Positions 17,974-27,839 of a stretch of DNA of 64,000 nucleotides are shown here, in pieces (the first letter of the stretch is position 1; each line of letters begins with the position of its first letter). This DNA is from Flagellimonas sp. CMM7. GTDB taxonomy: Bacteria > Bacteroidota > Bacteroidia > Flavobacteriales > Flavobacteriaceae. The stretch lies in the NCBI RefSeq assembly GCF_021390195.1, contig NZ_CP090003.1, forward strand, positions 794,001 through 858,000, read 5' to 3'. The position numbers and the translations under genes were made by a program. The notes under the pieces are model-generated. The model did no database searches and was not told where the DNA came from. It was given only the letters and a program-made list of their open reading frames with translations.

Positions 17974-19464
17974 TTAGGTCTTCTTCCAAAAATAGGGGGT
18001 TAATATAATTAACACGGTAAAAAGTTCTAAACGACCTAATAGCATTAAAAATCCGCACCACCATTTACCAGCATCTGGCAGACTATTGTAATTGCTAACA
18101 GGATTAAGACTTCCCAATGCAGGACCTACATTACCTAGAGAGGATGCCGAACCGCCAATTGCGGAAACAAAATCAAGGCCTAAAAACCCAAGCACCAAAG
18201 AACCTATTATGAAGAATAACATATAAAGCACAAAAAAGGCGATTATGTTGTACACGATATGTTCCGAAACTGTTTTTTCATTATAACGAACGGGAATAAT
18301 TGCATTGGTGTGCAAGGTACGTTTAAACTCCAGCAGTCCGTTTTTTATAATCAATAAATGCCGCATCACTTTTATTCCACCTGCAGTGGAACCAGCAGAC
18401 CCTCCCAAGAACATAAGTCCAAAAAAGAAAATAGTTAGAAAAGGAGTCCAACTTGTAAAGTCAGCAGTTACAAAACCTGTTGTTGTAACAATTGCCACAA
18501 CTTGAAAAAGTGCGTGCCTAAATGCGCTCTCCGCCTTCCCTAAAACCATGGGGTGAAAATCAGATACGGGAACGTTCGCATTAAAATAAACCACTAATGC
18601 AGCTACAATTGTAAAGAGGACAATAAAAATTGTGTAGTATTTAAACTCTTCATCTTTTAGTATTCGTTGTACTTTACCCGTAAAAGCGAAATAACTCAAT
18701 ACAAAATTACTTCCTGCCAAAAACATAAATAGAATGGTAATATATTGTATTAGGGGTTGATTGTTCCAATATGCCAAGCTTGCATTTTTGGTTGAAAAAC
18801 CTCCTGTTGATAGTGTTGCCAAGGAATGGTTCATGGCATCAAAAAAGGACATCCCCGCCAATTTTAATAAAATAGTTTCAGCTACCGTATATCCAAAATA
18901 AATTAACCATAAGCGCTTTGCTGTATCTGTTATTCTTGGGTGTAGCTTATCACCTGCTGGTCCGGGTGCTTCCGCTGCAAACAATTGCATCCCCCCTATA
19001 CCTAAAAGTGGAAGAATAGCTATTGCAAGTACAATGATTCCCATCCCCCCTATCCAATGTGTTAGACTCCGCCAAAAAAGAATTCCTTCTGGCATTGCCT
19101 CTATATCATCTATAATGGACGCTCCAGTAGTTGTATAACCGGATATGGTTTCAAAAAAAGCGTTGGTAACTTCTGGTATTGCTCCTGAAAAAAGATAAGG
19201 TAGTGTTCCTGAGATAGACATAATTATCCATCCAAAAGTCACTACAATGTATCCTTCCTTTCTTTTTACTTCCTTTTTATGGCCCCTTGTGTAAAACATG
19301 GCCATTACACCAAACAACATGGTTACAATGGCTGCAAGCGTAATATCCAACGTAACACCGTCCTTATAAATGCCGCTTACAAATGCAGCTAAAAGCATAA
19401 AAGAGCCATTGCAAAGTAGCAATAGTCCCATAATGTGAACAATAATGCGTGTATTAAGTCCCAT
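17974..19464 (-). CDS. trkH: TrkH/KtrB-family potassium uptake membrane subunit
   Basis: This 496-residue polytopic protein of the Trk/Ktr/HKT superfamily forms the K+ translocation path. It contains the four membrane-pore-membrane repeats. Selectivity-filter glycines can be seen in ISGYTTTGAS, LSTGGFST, VTTTGFVTADF and the last repeat with SSLGNVGPALG. WIGGMGIIVLAIAILPLLG is typical of TrkH. Its ATG shares one base with the trkA stop (TAATG), so translation is coupled to the regulatory subunit. Together they form a complete K+ uptake system. Confidence 0.95.
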   Translation of the reverse strand: MGLNTRIIVHIMGLLLLCNGSFMLLAAFVSGIYKDGVTLDITLAAIVTMLFGVMAMFYTRGHKKEVKRKEGYIVVTFGWIIMSISGTLPYLFSGAIPEVTNAFFETISGYTTTGASIIDDIEAMPEGILFWRSLTHWIGGMGIIVLAIAILPLLGIGGMQLFAAEAPGPAGDKLHPRITDTAKRLWLIYFGYTVAETILLKLAGMSFFDAMNHSLATLSTGGFSTKNASLAYWNNQPLIQYITILFMFLAGSNFVLSYFAFTGKVQRILKDEEFKYYTIFIVLFTIVAALVVYFNANVPVSDFHPMVLGKAESAFRHALFQVVAIVTTTGFVTADFTSWTPFLTIFFFGLMFLGGSAGSTAGGIKVMRHLLIIKNGLLEFKRTLHTNAIIPVRYNEKTVSEHIVYNIIAFFVLYMLFFIIGSLVLGFLGLDFVSAIGGSASSLGNVGPALGSLNPVSNYNSLPDAGKWWCGFLMLLGRLELFTVLIILTPYFWKKT

Positions 19465-20813
19465 TACAAGAACAACTTTTCTATTTTAGGAATTGCTTTT
19501 GGCAAACAACAGACTACAACACGGTCCCCTTCTAAAATTTTAAAATCTCCTAAAGCAATAATCCCTTTCCCATCTCTAATAACTCCTCCTATACTAGCTT
19601 CTCTTGGAAAGTTTAATTCCTTTATTATTTCGCCGTTTACCAACGATGTAGCTTTCACCTCAAACTCTAAAATCTCCGCATTTAAGTTGTTCAAACGTGT
19701 TAACGCCAACACTTCTCCCCTTCTTATATACCTAAATATATTATTGGCGGCCAAGAGTTTTTTGTTAATAAGCGTGTCAACCCCTATTGAATGTGATAGC
19801 TGAAAATAATCCATGTTCTCCACCAACGCTATGGTCTTTTTAATCTTTTTGGATTTGGCTACCAAACAAGACATAATATTCGTCTCTGAATTTCCAGTAA
19901 CAGCAATAAATGCATCCATTGACTCTAAACTCTCTTCATCCAATAGCTCAACATTTCTTCCATCGCCATTGATCACCAAGGCATGAGGTAGCTCGTCCGC
20001 TATGTCAAATGCTTTTTCTTTGTTCTTTTCAATGAGTTTTACATTGAATTTTTTATTGCACAGATCACGGGCAGTTTTAAAACCAACTTTACTGCCTCCA
20101 AGAATCATTACATTTTTTATTTCCTTCTTTTGCATTCCTGTGAGCTTGTAAAGCTCTTCTACTCCTTCAGCAGACGTAATGAAATATACTTGATCTCCTT
20201 CTTTGAAAACAGTATCCCCCCTTGGAATAAGGGTATACTGGGTTCCCATACGCTGTAATGCAATGGGCATAAAATGAAGTTCTGGGAAAATTTTAGCGGC
20301 CTCCTTGACCATTTTACCAACAAAAGGTGCAGATTTTGGCAAGAAAACCCCAATCATGGTCAGCAATCCCCCTTCAAACTCATAGGTGTCGTTAAAAGCG
20401 GATTGGTTCAACAACAATTGTATTTCTGTTGCTGCCAGTTCCTCTGGAGAAATCAATTCATCTACACCAAGCTCATCGAACTTAATAAGCTCCTTATTAT
20501 CTATGAACTCTGTATTTGATATTCTGGCAATGGTTCTTTTACAACCCAACTGCTTGGCCAAAAGGCAGAGTGTTAAATTGGTTGTTTCTGACGACGTGAC
20601 TCCAATAACAAGTTTTGAAGTTTCAACCTGTGCATTTCTCAGCACTTCTATTGAAGTGGCATCACCACGAAGGACTCTAATGTCCAAATGATTGTCTGCA
20701 TACGACAAACTTTCCTTGTCCGTATCAATCAATGTAATTTCTTGTGCTTCATATGACAAAAGTTTTGCCAAATGAAAGCCTACCTCACCTGCTCCCGCAA
20801 TTATAATCTTCAT
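19464..20813 (-). CDS. trkA: TrkA, regulatory subunit of the potassium transporter
   Basis: This 449-residue cytoplasmic protein has two tandem RCK units, each made of a Rossmann NAD/nucleotide-binding domain (RCK_N) and a TrkA_C domain. The first glycine motif, GAGEVGFHLAK, is at residues 7-17. The second, ILGGSKVGFKTA, is at about 237-248. DTDKESL and ERLKKN-like acidic ends of the second strands fit nucleotide binding. This double-length form is the usual TrkA. It gates TrkH, coded immediately downstream with a one-base overlap. Confidence 0.95.
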   Translation of the reverse strand: MKIIIAGAGEVGFHLAKLLSYEAQEITLIDTDKESLSYADNHLDIRVLRGDATSIEVLRNAQVETSKLVIGVTSSETTNLTLCLLAKQLGCKRTIARISNTEFIDNKELIKFDELGVDELISPEELAATEIQLLLNQSAFNDTYEFEGGLLTMIGVFLPKSAPFVGKMVKEAAKIFPELHFMPIALQRMGTQYTLIPRGDTVFKEGDQVYFITSAEGVEELYKLTGMQKKEIKNVMILGGSKVGFKTARDLCNKKFNVKLIEKNKEKAFDIADELPHALVINGDGRNVELLDEESLESMDAFIAVTGNSETNIMSCLVAKSKKIKKTIALVENMDYFQLSHSIGVDTLINKKLLAANNIFRYIRRGEVLALTRLNNLNAEILEFEVKATSLVNGEIIKELNFPREASIGGVIRDGKGIIALGDFKILEGDRVVVCCLPKAIPKIEKLFL

Positions 20814-20977
20814 TGATTAAAATAAGATGTTCTTAATAAATTCAATTTGTAATGGTAAAAAAAGAATATTGACCACAGTCTAAAAGACGAATACCTAACA
20901 TAATACGGAAAAGTTTTCCTTTGTTGCGAGGCAAAATTACGTAATTATTTTTGTACACCTCTCATATACCTAAGTTG

Positions 20978-20985
20978 TATATTTG
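20978..20985 (+). promoter_or_regulatory. Putative -7 element of ubiE
   Basis: TATATTTG is an exact TAnnTTTG match located 16 bases before the ATG at 21002. A TTG lies 24 bases upstream (20951-20953), slightly beyond the preferred spacing. The position supports the 21002 start. Confidence 0.45.
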
Positions 20986-21001
20986 CCAGCAAATTCAGCA
21001 C

Positions 21002-21730
21002 ATGTCCAAAAAAGTTAAACCTTATAAAGATTCTGACCTTGGAAAAAAGGAACAGGTAAGGCAAATGTTCGATACCATTTCTAAGGATTATGATGGTTTA
21101 AACAGGGTTATTTCTTTAGGTATTGATTTAAAATGGCGCAAAAGAGTGGTTAATCTTCTCAAGAAAAAATCTCCAAAAACCATTCTGGATATTGCCACGG
21201 GCACTGGAGATTTAGCTATTGCCATGACCAAGACAGGCGCGGAAAAAATTATCGGATTAGATATTTCTCAAGGAATGTTGGAGGTTGGAAAAACCAAGAT
21301 TACGGATAAAAACCTTCAAGACACCATTCAAATGGTCGTTGGTGATAGTGAAAGTCTTTCTTTTGATGATAACACCTTTGATGCGGTTACCGTAGCTTTT
21401 GGAGTACGGAATTTTGAAAACCTGGAAAAAGGGCTTCAAGAAATTCTCAGGGTATTAAAACCAGGAGGAAGTTTGGTCATACTTGAAACATCTGTCCCAA
21501 CCAAAACACCATTTAAACAGGGCTACAGATTATACACAAAATATATACTCACTGGAATTGGCAAAACCTTCTCCAAGGATCGTTCTGCTTATGATTACTT
21601 AAGTGAATCAGCTTCCGTTTTTCCTCATGGTCAAGAATTCAACAATATTTTGGACAAAATTGGGTTTATAGGTATAGAGAACATGCCCCAGACATTTGGG
21701 GTGGCATCTATATATGTCGCTACAAAATAA
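21002..21730 (+). CDS. ubiE: Demethylmenaquinone methyltransferase (UbiE/MenG)
   Basis: This 242-residue SAM-dependent methyltransferase performs the last step of menaquinone synthesis. It shows [20 protein letters not shown] and LKWRKRVV at the N-terminus, SAM motif [23 protein letters not shown], and [10 protein letters not shown] with [13 protein letters not shown], all diagnostic of UbiE. The start at 21002 ([12 protein letters not shown]) is preferred. The longer frame begins with TTG at 20951 and would lie upstream of the -7 box. Menaquinone is the expected quinone partner of the Nqr complex and other respiratory enzymes. porT follows 4 bases downstream. Confidence 0.95.
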   Translation: MSKKVKPYKDSDLGKKEQVRQMFDTISKDYDGLNRVISLGIDLKWRKRVVNLLKKKSPKTILDIATGTGDLAIAMTKTGAEKIIGLDISQGMLEVGKTKITDKNLQDTIQMVVGDSESLSFDDNTFDAVTVAFGVRNFENLEKGLQEILRVLKPGGSLVILETSVPTKTPFKQGYRLYTKYILTGIGKTFSKDRSAYDYLSESASVFPHGQEFNNILDKIGFIGIENMPQTFGVASIYVATK

Positions 21731-21734
21731 TTTG

Positions 21735-22433
21735 ATGAAAAACGTCCTTCTTCTATTTGGCCTGCTGTTAATGGTATGTCCAAATTCATCTGCACAGTTT
21801 AGAAAAGACCCTATTCTTAATCTTCAGACCGAAGATTTAAAGTTATTGAACTGGGGATACTATCTAGGATTCAATGTATATGACTTTCAATTTGAATATG
21901 AAAACGATATTGGGCAAGACATTTTAGTTGATACCAGCGCAGGTTTCAATGTTGGTCTAATCGGTGAAATGCGAATCAATGAGTTTTTGGATTTACGTTT
22001 TGAACCTGGCTTGCTATACACCTCTAGAATTTTAGGCTTTCCTGGTTTTACTTCGGAAAATGACGCTATAAGGGAAGTTAAATCAACATATATTAGATTC
22101 CCGTTGTTGGTAAAGGTTAGTGCTAAAAGGTTTGGTAACTGGAAACCCTATATTACCGGCGGAGTATATACCTCAATGAATCTAGGAAGTAAAGAAGATA
22201 GTTTAGATGACAACAGTAGTGGTGAATTCCGTATGAAACAGAATGTTTATGGTTATGAACTTGGTTTTGGAATTGATATTTATACTGAATATTTCAAGTT
22301 TTCACCATCCATTAGAGGTGTTTTTGCTTTAACGGATGAACTTGTTCCTGATGATGACCCTAATAGTCCCTGGACCGGAAACATTAATGCTATGCGCACA
22401 CGTGGAATCTTTATCAATTTTACTTTTGAATAG
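21735..22433 (+). CDS. porT: PorT-like type IX secretion outer-membrane protein
   Basis: This 232-residue exported beta-barrel protein has a signal peptide (residues 1-20, ending NSSAQF) followed by alternating amphipathic strands, for example GYYLGFNVYDFQF, FNVGLIGEMRI and ELGFGIDIYTEYF. It ends in a final strand with terminal aromatic residue (GIFINFTFE). The sequence and the ubiE-porT-RNA methyltransferase gene order match PorT, a component needed for type IX secretion in Bacteroidota. I chose the ATG at 21735 because residues upstream lie inside ubiE and precede the signal peptide. Confidence 0.85.
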   Translation: MKNVLLLFGLLLMVCPNSSAQFRKDPILNLQTEDLKLLNWGYYLGFNVYDFQFEYENDIGQDILVDTSAGFNVGLIGEMRINEFLDLRFEPGLLYTSRILGFPGFTSENDAIREVKSTYIRFPLLVKVSAKRFGNWKPYITGGVYTSMNLGSKEDSLDDNSSGEFRMKQNVYGYELGFGIDIYTEYFKFSPSIRGVFALTDELVPDDDPNSPWTGNINAMRTRGIFINFTFE

Positions 22434-22443
22434 CCTACGCTAG

Positions 22444-23163
22444 CTAGCCCCTCCTTATTTCATTTAGGAGAATAGCGGTTGCAGTGGCAACATTTAAGCT
22501 CTCGGTCGTTTTTGAGCCAAACTGAGGAATAGCTATTTTTTCAGTGACCAAATTCTTGATTTCTTCAGAAATTCCATTGGCCTCATTACCCATAATCATA
22601 ATTCCCGCTTTAGGTATTTTTTTATGATACACGGTATCACCATTCATAAAAGTTCCAAAAATTGGAAGCGAGGTCTTTTTTAAATAATCCAGTAAATCAG
22701 TATAAACAACATTGACCCTTGTTATGGACCCCATCGTGGCCTGTAACACCTTGGCATTGTAACAATCTACGGTATCCATTGAACAAATAAGATGTTTTAT
22801 CCCAAACCAGTCGCACAATCTAATTATAGTTCCCAAATTACCTGGATCCCGAACCGCGTCCAAAGCAACCGTCCAATCGGCGGTATCAGTTTTTTTGACC
22901 TTTGGCATATAAAATACTCCCAACACCCCATTTGGATTGCTAAGACTACTCATTTGCTTTAGTTCCGATTTTGAAACAACCTCAATTTCATTGAAATTTT
23001 CAATTTTCTGTGGTTCATCAACAAACAATTTGAAAGGTTCAAGTCCAGCATTTAATATTTCACCTACAGTCTTTACACCCTCAACCACAAATAGCCCATG
23101 TTGAGTTCGGTACTTTTTTTGCTGTAAGCTAACAACTAGTTTAATTTGGTTTTTGGTAACCAT
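22444..23163 (-). CDS. TrmH/SpoU-family RNA 2'-O-methyltransferase
   Basis: This 239-residue SPOUT methyltransferase has all three motifs of the C-terminal knotted domain: DAVRDPGNLGTIIR (motif 1), GNEANGISEEI (motif 2) and IPQFGSKTTESLNVATATAILLNE (motif 3). A short N-terminal SpoU substrate-binding domain (about 1-95) includes RTQHGLFVVEGVKTV. It probably methylates a ribose of 23S rRNA or tRNA. The exact position cannot be assigned. It converges with porT and is divergent from the TamL-like gene, whose promoter lies within its first codons. Confidence 0.9.
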   Translation of the reverse strand: MVTKNQIKLVVSLQQKKYRTQHGLFVVEGVKTVGEILNAGLEPFKLFVDEPQKIENFNEIEVVSKSELKQMSSLSNPNGVLGVFYMPKVKKTDTADWTVALDAVRDPGNLGTIIRLCDWFGIKHLICSMDTVDCYNAKVLQATMGSITRVNVVYTDLLDYLKKTSLPIFGTFMNGDTVYHKKIPKAGIMIMGNEANGISEEIKNLVTEKIAIPQFGSKTTESLNVATATAILLNEIRRG

Positions 23164-23181
23164 CTAAATCGTGTATTTTTG
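23153..23181 (+). promoter_or_regulatory. Bacteroidota promoter of the TamL-like gene
   Basis: TTG at 23153-23155, an 18-base spacer and TATTTTTG at 23174-23181 match TTG-N17-23-TAnnTTTG on both elements. With initiation expected a few bases later, the ATG at 23209 gets a short leader, while the ATG at 23188 would be nearly leaderless. Confidence 0.6.
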
Positions 23182-23208
23182 GCGTCTATGAAGGGTTTTT
23201 TAGGTCTA

Positions 23209-25773
23209 ATGCGTAACAAGGCAAAAATAGGGTTATTGTTGCTTATGGTTACCATGATAGGTTGTAATACCCTTAAAAGGGTGGATGACAATGAATTGCT
23301 TCTGACCAAAAACTCCATTTATGCAGACGAAGAAAAGATAAAGGATGATAACATTCAAAGTCTTATCGCTCAAAAACCAAATAGTAGTTTACTTGGTTAT
23401 CGCCTTCGGTTAAATTTGTATAATCTTGCCAAAGAAAATCCGGACTCTTCTTTTCAGAATTGGCTGCACAGAAAAGAAAAACGAGAAAAAAGATTAAACA
23501 GATTACTTTCCCAAAAACAAGTCAACAGATTAAAGGAATCCTTTGTCGTTAAAGGTGCAAGTGATTTTTTCAAAAGAATTGGGGAACCTCCGGTTGTCAT
23601 AGATACCTCTTTGACCCAAAAAACTGTTGACCGACTAAAGGCATACTACAACAGCAAAGGTTATTTTAACAACTCAGGAACCTATAGTATTGTCAAAGGA
23701 AAACGAAAAAAAAGGGCAGAAGTTGATTATAAAATTTCTCTGGAGAAACCTTTTTTAATTGATACCATACTAAAAAACATTTCCTCGCCAGAGCTCGACT
23801 CAATTTATAATAGCTCCGTAAATTCCGCATTTGTAAAGGATGGGGAACAGTTTGATTTGGCCAATTTTAACCAAGAGCGCGAACGATTAACAACATTGTT
23901 TAGAAATTCTGGGGTCTATAACTTTCAGGAGAGCTCCATTAATTATGATATTCTAAGAGATACATCTCAAGTAGCGAATGATCAATTAATGGATGTACAA
24001 TTGAATATTCAAAAACCTCGCAGTGTTAGTGACAGTTTAGCAAATAACCCTTACCGTATTCATCATTTAAAGAAAATAAATATATATGCGGATTATTTAA
24101 TTGGAGGAGGAACGGATTCTTTAAAATCCATAGATTATGAGAACTACACCATATTCTATAATGACAGACTTAAGTACAAGCCTGAAGCTCTAACGGACGC
24201 TATTTTTTTTGAAAAAGATAGTGTTTATAGAGATTTGGACAGAATTCGCACCTACAGACAAATCACCAATTTAAACACCTTTAAATATCCTAACATTGAA
24301 TTTATTCCAGATACCACACAAGCACAGTTAATTACCAATATATACTTAGCTCCCAGACCAAAATACTCCTTGAACTTAGATTTTGATGTGACCCATTCCA
24401 ACATTCAACAAGTAGGTACAGCCTTCAGTGCAACCGTAATTACCAGAAATGTTTTTGGAGGGGCCGAGACATTAAATATTTCCGCAAGAGGATCTATTGG
24501 TCTGTTGAGCGATGCTTCTCTATCTGATGAAACCTTTACATCTGAACTTGGGGGCGATGTAAACATTATTTTCCCAAGAATATGGTTTCCTATAAATACG
24601 GAGAAAATAATTCCTTATTACATGCTACCCCAAAGTAGGCTTTTGGTGGGTACCAACTTCCAGAAGAACATTGGATTGGACAAACAATCTTTCAATAGTG
24701 TGCTGTCATATAATTGGTCCCCATCAAATAGTTTAAAGCATAATATTGAATTGATGAACGTGGAGTTTGTTCGCAATGTCAATCCAGACAACTTTTACAA
24801 TGTATATCAAAATACTTTTAACAATTTAGATGCCGTAGCAGATAATTTTCAGGACGATCCGCAGTACTCATCTTTTTTCAGGGCAACCAACAATACTCAA
24901 GATCCATTAATATTAAGCATTCCTGACGGGGCCAACGGTTTTGCACAAGCGGTACTTAATAATGAAATCCCGGCAACCCCTGAACAGCAGAGTGAAGTAA
25001 ATAGTATTGAAGAACGGAGACAGCGCTTAACTGAAAACAACTTGATTTTCGCCAGTAATTACACTTTCACTAAAAACAGTAAGGCGGATATCAACGATAA
25101 TAATTTTTATCAGCTTAGAGTAAAATTGGAGAGTGCTGGAAACCTGCTTTCCTTATTGGAAGATGTTGTTCCCTATAATAAAAATGATAACGACCAACTT
25201 TTGGTATTTGGTGTTCCTTTTTCTCAATATTTTAAATCTGAGGTTGATTTTGTAAAACATTGGGAAGTAGCAGATTCCAAGGTAATAGCTTTTAGAAGCT
25301 TCTTTGGTCTTGGTATCCCTTACGGCAACTCTAAAAGTATCCCTTTTGTTCGAAGTTACTTTGCTGGTGGTTCTAATGACAATAGAGCATGGAATGCATA
25401 TGAACTAGGCCCGGGAAGAACTAGTAATATCAATGATTTTAATGAAGCCAATCTAAAGATTGCTTTAAACATGGAGTATCGTTTTCCAATTGCTGGAGAC
25501 GTAAAAGGGGCTCTTTTTGCAGATGCAGGTAATATTTGGAATGTATTTGACAATGAAAACAACCCAGATGCCATTTTTAGTGGTTTTGATTCTTTGGCAG
25601 ATATTGCCTTGGGTACAGGTTTTGGACTTAGGTATGACTTTACCTACTTTGTTTTTAGACTGGATGTAGGCTTTAAAACCTATAATCCTGCTGATGAATG
25701 GTCCAAAAGATGGTTTAGGGGATACAACCTTAGAAATGCCGTATTCAATATAGGAATCAATTATCCTTTCTAG
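23209..25773 (+). CDS. TamL-like outer-membrane assembly lipoprotein (BamA/TamA superfamily)
   Basis: This is a protein of about 854 residues. From the ATG at 23209 the N-terminus is a lipoprotein signal (hydrophobic run then MIGC at the lipobox). A POTRA-like periplasmic region follows (about 50-390, with VDRLKAYYNSKGYFN) and then a C-terminal 16-stranded-type barrel of the bacterial surface antigen family (YFAGGSNDNRAW, GDVKGALFADAGNIW and the ending GINYPF). Bacteroidota carry such lipidated TamA relatives, called TamL, in place of TamA, with a proposed role in outer-membrane protein or lipid assembly. ATGs at 23146 and 23188 are in frame, but the signal peptide and promoter favour 23209. 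Confidence 0.85.
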   Translation: MRNKAKIGLLLLMVTMIGCNTLKRVDDNELLLTKNSIYADEEKIKDDNIQSLIAQKPNSSLLGYRLRLNLYNLAKENPDSSFQNWLHRKEKREKRLNRLLSQKQVNRLKESFVVKGASDFFKRIGEPPVVIDTSLTQKTVDRLKAYYNSKGYFNNSGTYSIVKGKRKKRAEVDYKISLEKPFLIDTILKNISSPELDSIYNSSVNSAFVKDGEQFDLANFNQERERLTTLFRNSGVYNFQESSINYDILRDTSQVANDQLMDVQLNIQKPRSVSDSLANNPYRIHHLKKINIYADYLIGGGTDSLKSIDYENYTIFYNDRLKYKPEALTDAIFFEKDSVYRDLDRIRTYRQITNLNTFKYPNIEFIPDTTQAQLITNIYLAPRPKYSLNLDFDVTHSNIQQVGTAFSATVITRNVFGGAETLNISARGSIGLLSDASLSDETFTSELGGDVNIIFPRIWFPINTEKIIPYYMLPQSRLLVGTNFQKNIGLDKQSFNSVLSYNWSPSNSLKHNIELMNVEFVRNVNPDNFYNVYQNTFNNLDAVADNFQDDPQYSSFFRATNNTQDPLILSIPDGANGFAQAVLNNEIPATPEQQSEVNSIEERRQRLTENNLIFASNYTFTKNSKADINDNNFYQLRVKLESAGNLLSLLEDVVPYNKNDNDQLLVFGVPFSQYFKSEVDFVKHWEVADSKVIAFRSFFGLGIPYGNSKSIPFVRSYFAGGSNDNRAWNAYELGPGRTSNINDFNEANLKIALNMEYRFPIAGDVKGALFADAGNIWNVFDNENNPDAIFSGFDSLADIALGTGFGLRYDFTYFVFRLDVGFKTYNPADEWSKRWFRGYNLRNAVFNIGINYPF

Positions 25774-25787
25774 AGTAAATATTTTAT

Positions 25788-25795
25788 TACTTTTG
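25788..25795 (+). promoter_or_regulatory. Putative -7 element of fbaA
   Basis: TACTTTTG matches TAnnTTTG, 33 bases before the fbaA ATG and after the stop of the TamL-like gene. Confidence 0.4.
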
Positions 25796-25828
25796 TGGCT
25801 TAATTCAACCAAAACTAACTAAAGAAAT

Positions 25829-26896
25829 ATGTCCCACAATATTAAGCCAGGCGTTGCTGTAGGTGATGAAGTGCAAGCAATTTTTAATCACGCCAAAGAA
25901 AACGGTTATGCTTTACCGGCAGTAAACGTAATTGGATCTAATACCATAAATGCCGTTTTGGAAACCGCTGCGGCTCTAAACTCTCCCGTAATAGTTCAAT
26001 TTTCTAATGGAGGAGCTCAATTTAATGCAGGTAAAGGTCTATCAAACGAAAACCAAAAAGCAGCAATACTTGGAGCTGTTGCAGGAGCTAAACATGTACA
26101 CCAATTAGCGGAAGCTTATGGAGCAACAGTAATTCTGCATACGGATCATTGTGCCAAAAAATTATTGCCTTGGATCGATGGTTTGTTAGATGCCAGTGAA
26201 GAGCATTATGCTGCCACAGGAAAATCCTTGTTCAGTTCACATATGATTGATTTATCCGAAGAGCCTATTGAAGAGAACATTGAAATCTGCAAAGGTTATT
26301 TGGAACGCATGAGCAAAATGGATATGACCTTGGAAATCGAATTGGGAGTAACCGGGGGCGAAGAAGATGGTGTGGACAACACAGACGTAGATAGTTCTAA
26401 ATTATATACACAACCTGAAGAAGTTGCCTTTGCGTACGAAGAGCTATCCAAAGTAAGTCCTAAATTCACCGTTGCAGCCGCTTTTGGTAATGTGCACGGA
26501 GTCTACAAACCCGGAAACGTAACATTGACTCCAAAAATCTTGAAAAATTCTCAGGAATTTGTTTCAGAAAAATATGGAGTGGAACATAACCATATTGACT
26601 TCGTTTTCCATGGCGGATCAGGCTCTTCTGTAGAAGAAATAAGAGAAGCTATTGGGTATGGGGTTATAAAAATGAATATTGACACAGACCTTCAGTATGC
26701 TTTTCTTGCAGGAGTTAGGGACTATGTTCAAGAAAAATCAGGATATCTTCAAGCTCAGATTGGAAACCCAGATGGCAACGATCAGCCAAACAAAAAATTC
26801 TATGACCCAAGAGTTTGGCTTCGTGAAGGAGAAAAAGCTTTTGTTGATCGTTTGAAAAAAGCATTTGAAGACTTAAACAATGTGAATACATTGTAA
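25829..26896 (+). CDS. fbaA: Class II fructose-bisphosphate aldolase
   Basis: This 355-residue zinc-dependent aldolase cleaves fructose 1,6-bisphosphate to dihydroxyacetone phosphate and glyceraldehyde 3-phosphate in glycolysis and runs in reverse in gluconeogenesis. The class IIA features are the zinc-binding ILHTDHCAKK, LEIELGVTGGEEDGV, the zinc histidines in AAFGNVHGVYKPG, and the phosphate-binding VFHGGSGSS and NIDTDLQYAF. The length is typical of the FbaA subgroup. accD follows 38 bases downstream, possibly in the same transcript. Confidence 0.96.
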   Translation: MSHNIKPGVAVGDEVQAIFNHAKENGYALPAVNVIGSNTINAVLETAAALNSPVIVQFSNGGAQFNAGKGLSNENQKAAILGAVAGAKHVHQLAEAYGATVILHTDHCAKKLLPWIDGLLDASEEHYAATGKSLFSSHMIDLSEEPIEENIEICKGYLERMSKMDMTLEIELGVTGGEEDGVDNTDVDSSKLYTQPEEVAFAYEELSKVSPKFTVAAAFGNVHGVYKPGNVTLTPKILKNSQEFVSEKYGVEHNHIDFVFHGGSGSSVEEIREAIGYGVIKMNIDTDLQYAFLAGVRDYVQEKSGYLQAQIGNPDGNDQPNKKFYDPRVWLREGEKAFVDRLKKAFEDLNNVNTL

Positions 26897-26934
26897 TCAC
26901 TTAAAAGAGAGCCGTTTAATTTAATTTTGATTGT

Positions 26935-27795
26935 ATGTCGTCTTGGTTTAAAAGAAAAGAGAAAGGAATTCAAACAGCTACTGAGGAGAAAAAAGACACC
27001 CCAAAGGGGCTATGGTACAAATCCCCTACCGGAAAAATTGTTGAGTCGGAAGATTTGGCAAAAAACTTCTATGTAAGTCCAGAAGATGATTATCATGTTA
27101 GAATAGGCAGTAAAGAATACTTTGAAATTCTATTTGATGATAATAAGTTCAAAGAGTTGGATGAAAAATTATCTTCTAAAGACCCTTTACGCTTTGTTGA
27201 CACCAAAAAATATTCTGAAAGACTTAAAGCTGCACAGCAAAAAACGGGCCTCAAAGATGCCATAAGAACTGCTGTTGGGAAGTCCATGGGGAAAGAAATG
27301 GTTATTGCCTGTATGGATTTTAGTTTTATTGGAGGTTCTATGGGGAGCGTTGTTGGTGAAAAGATTGCTAGAGCAATTGATGTTGCCAAAAGAAAAAAGA
27401 TTCCTTTCCTAATGATTTCCAAGTCTGGAGGAGCACGGATGATGGAAGCTGCTCTTTCACTAATGCAATTGGCAAAAACCTCTGCAAAATTGGCTCAGTT
27501 GGCTGAAGCAAAAGTTCCTTATATTTCTTTATGTACTGACCCTACAACTGGCGGAACCACTGCTTCCTATGCTATGTTGGGAGATATTAATATTTCTGAA
27601 CCAGGAGCGCTGATAGGTTTTGCAGGACCAAGGGTGGTTAAAGACACTGTTGGAAAGGACCTTCCAGAAGGGTTCCAAACATCAGAATTTGTAAAAGAAC
27701 ATGGGTTTTTAGATTTTATCACGCATCGTAGAGACTTAAAACAAAAAGTCAATTTGTATATTGATTTGATTCAAAACCAACCCGTAAGAGCATAA
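26935..27795 (+). CDS. accD: Acetyl-CoA carboxylase carboxyltransferase beta subunit
   Basis: This 286-residue carboxyltransferase subunit joins AccA to move the carboxyl group from biotin to acetyl-CoA in fatty acid synthesis. The crotonase-like core is complete: [53 protein letters not shown] and GFAGPRVV. The N-terminal region keeps the family layout ([12 protein letters not shown]... [14 protein letters not shown]), but none of the four zinc-ribbon cysteines of E. coli AccD is present, as seen in related flavobacteria. A strong terminator follows at once. Confidence 0.95.
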   Translation: MSSWFKRKEKGIQTATEEKKDTPKGLWYKSPTGKIVESEDLAKNFYVSPEDDYHVRIGSKEYFEILFDDNKFKELDEKLSSKDPLRFVDTKKYSERLKAAQQKTGLKDAIRTAVGKSMGKEMVIACMDFSFIGGSMGSVVGEKIARAIDVAKRKKIPFLMISKSGGARMMEAALSLMQLAKTSAKLAQLAEAKVPYISLCTDPTTGGTTASYAMLGDINISEPGALIGFAGPRVVKDTVGKDLPEGFQTSEFVKEHGFLDFITHRRDLKQKVNLYIDLIQNQPVRA

Positions 27796-27827
27796 AAAAA
27801 GCCTGCAATTGCAGGCTTTTTCTTTTT
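27794..27827. terminator. Bidirectional intrinsic terminator between accD and the lipoprotein gene
   Basis: GCCTGCAATTGCAGGC (27801-27816) is a perfect palindrome, flanked by seven A on the left and a T-rich run on the right. It can therefore stop transcripts from accD and from the converging minus-strand gene. Confidence 0.9.
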
Positions 27828-27839
27828 CCAATATCCGTT

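Noticed and set aside
20951..21001. TTG-initiated N-terminal extension of UbiE
   Set aside because: The extension would include the -7 promoter element, and homologues start at MSKKVKPY.
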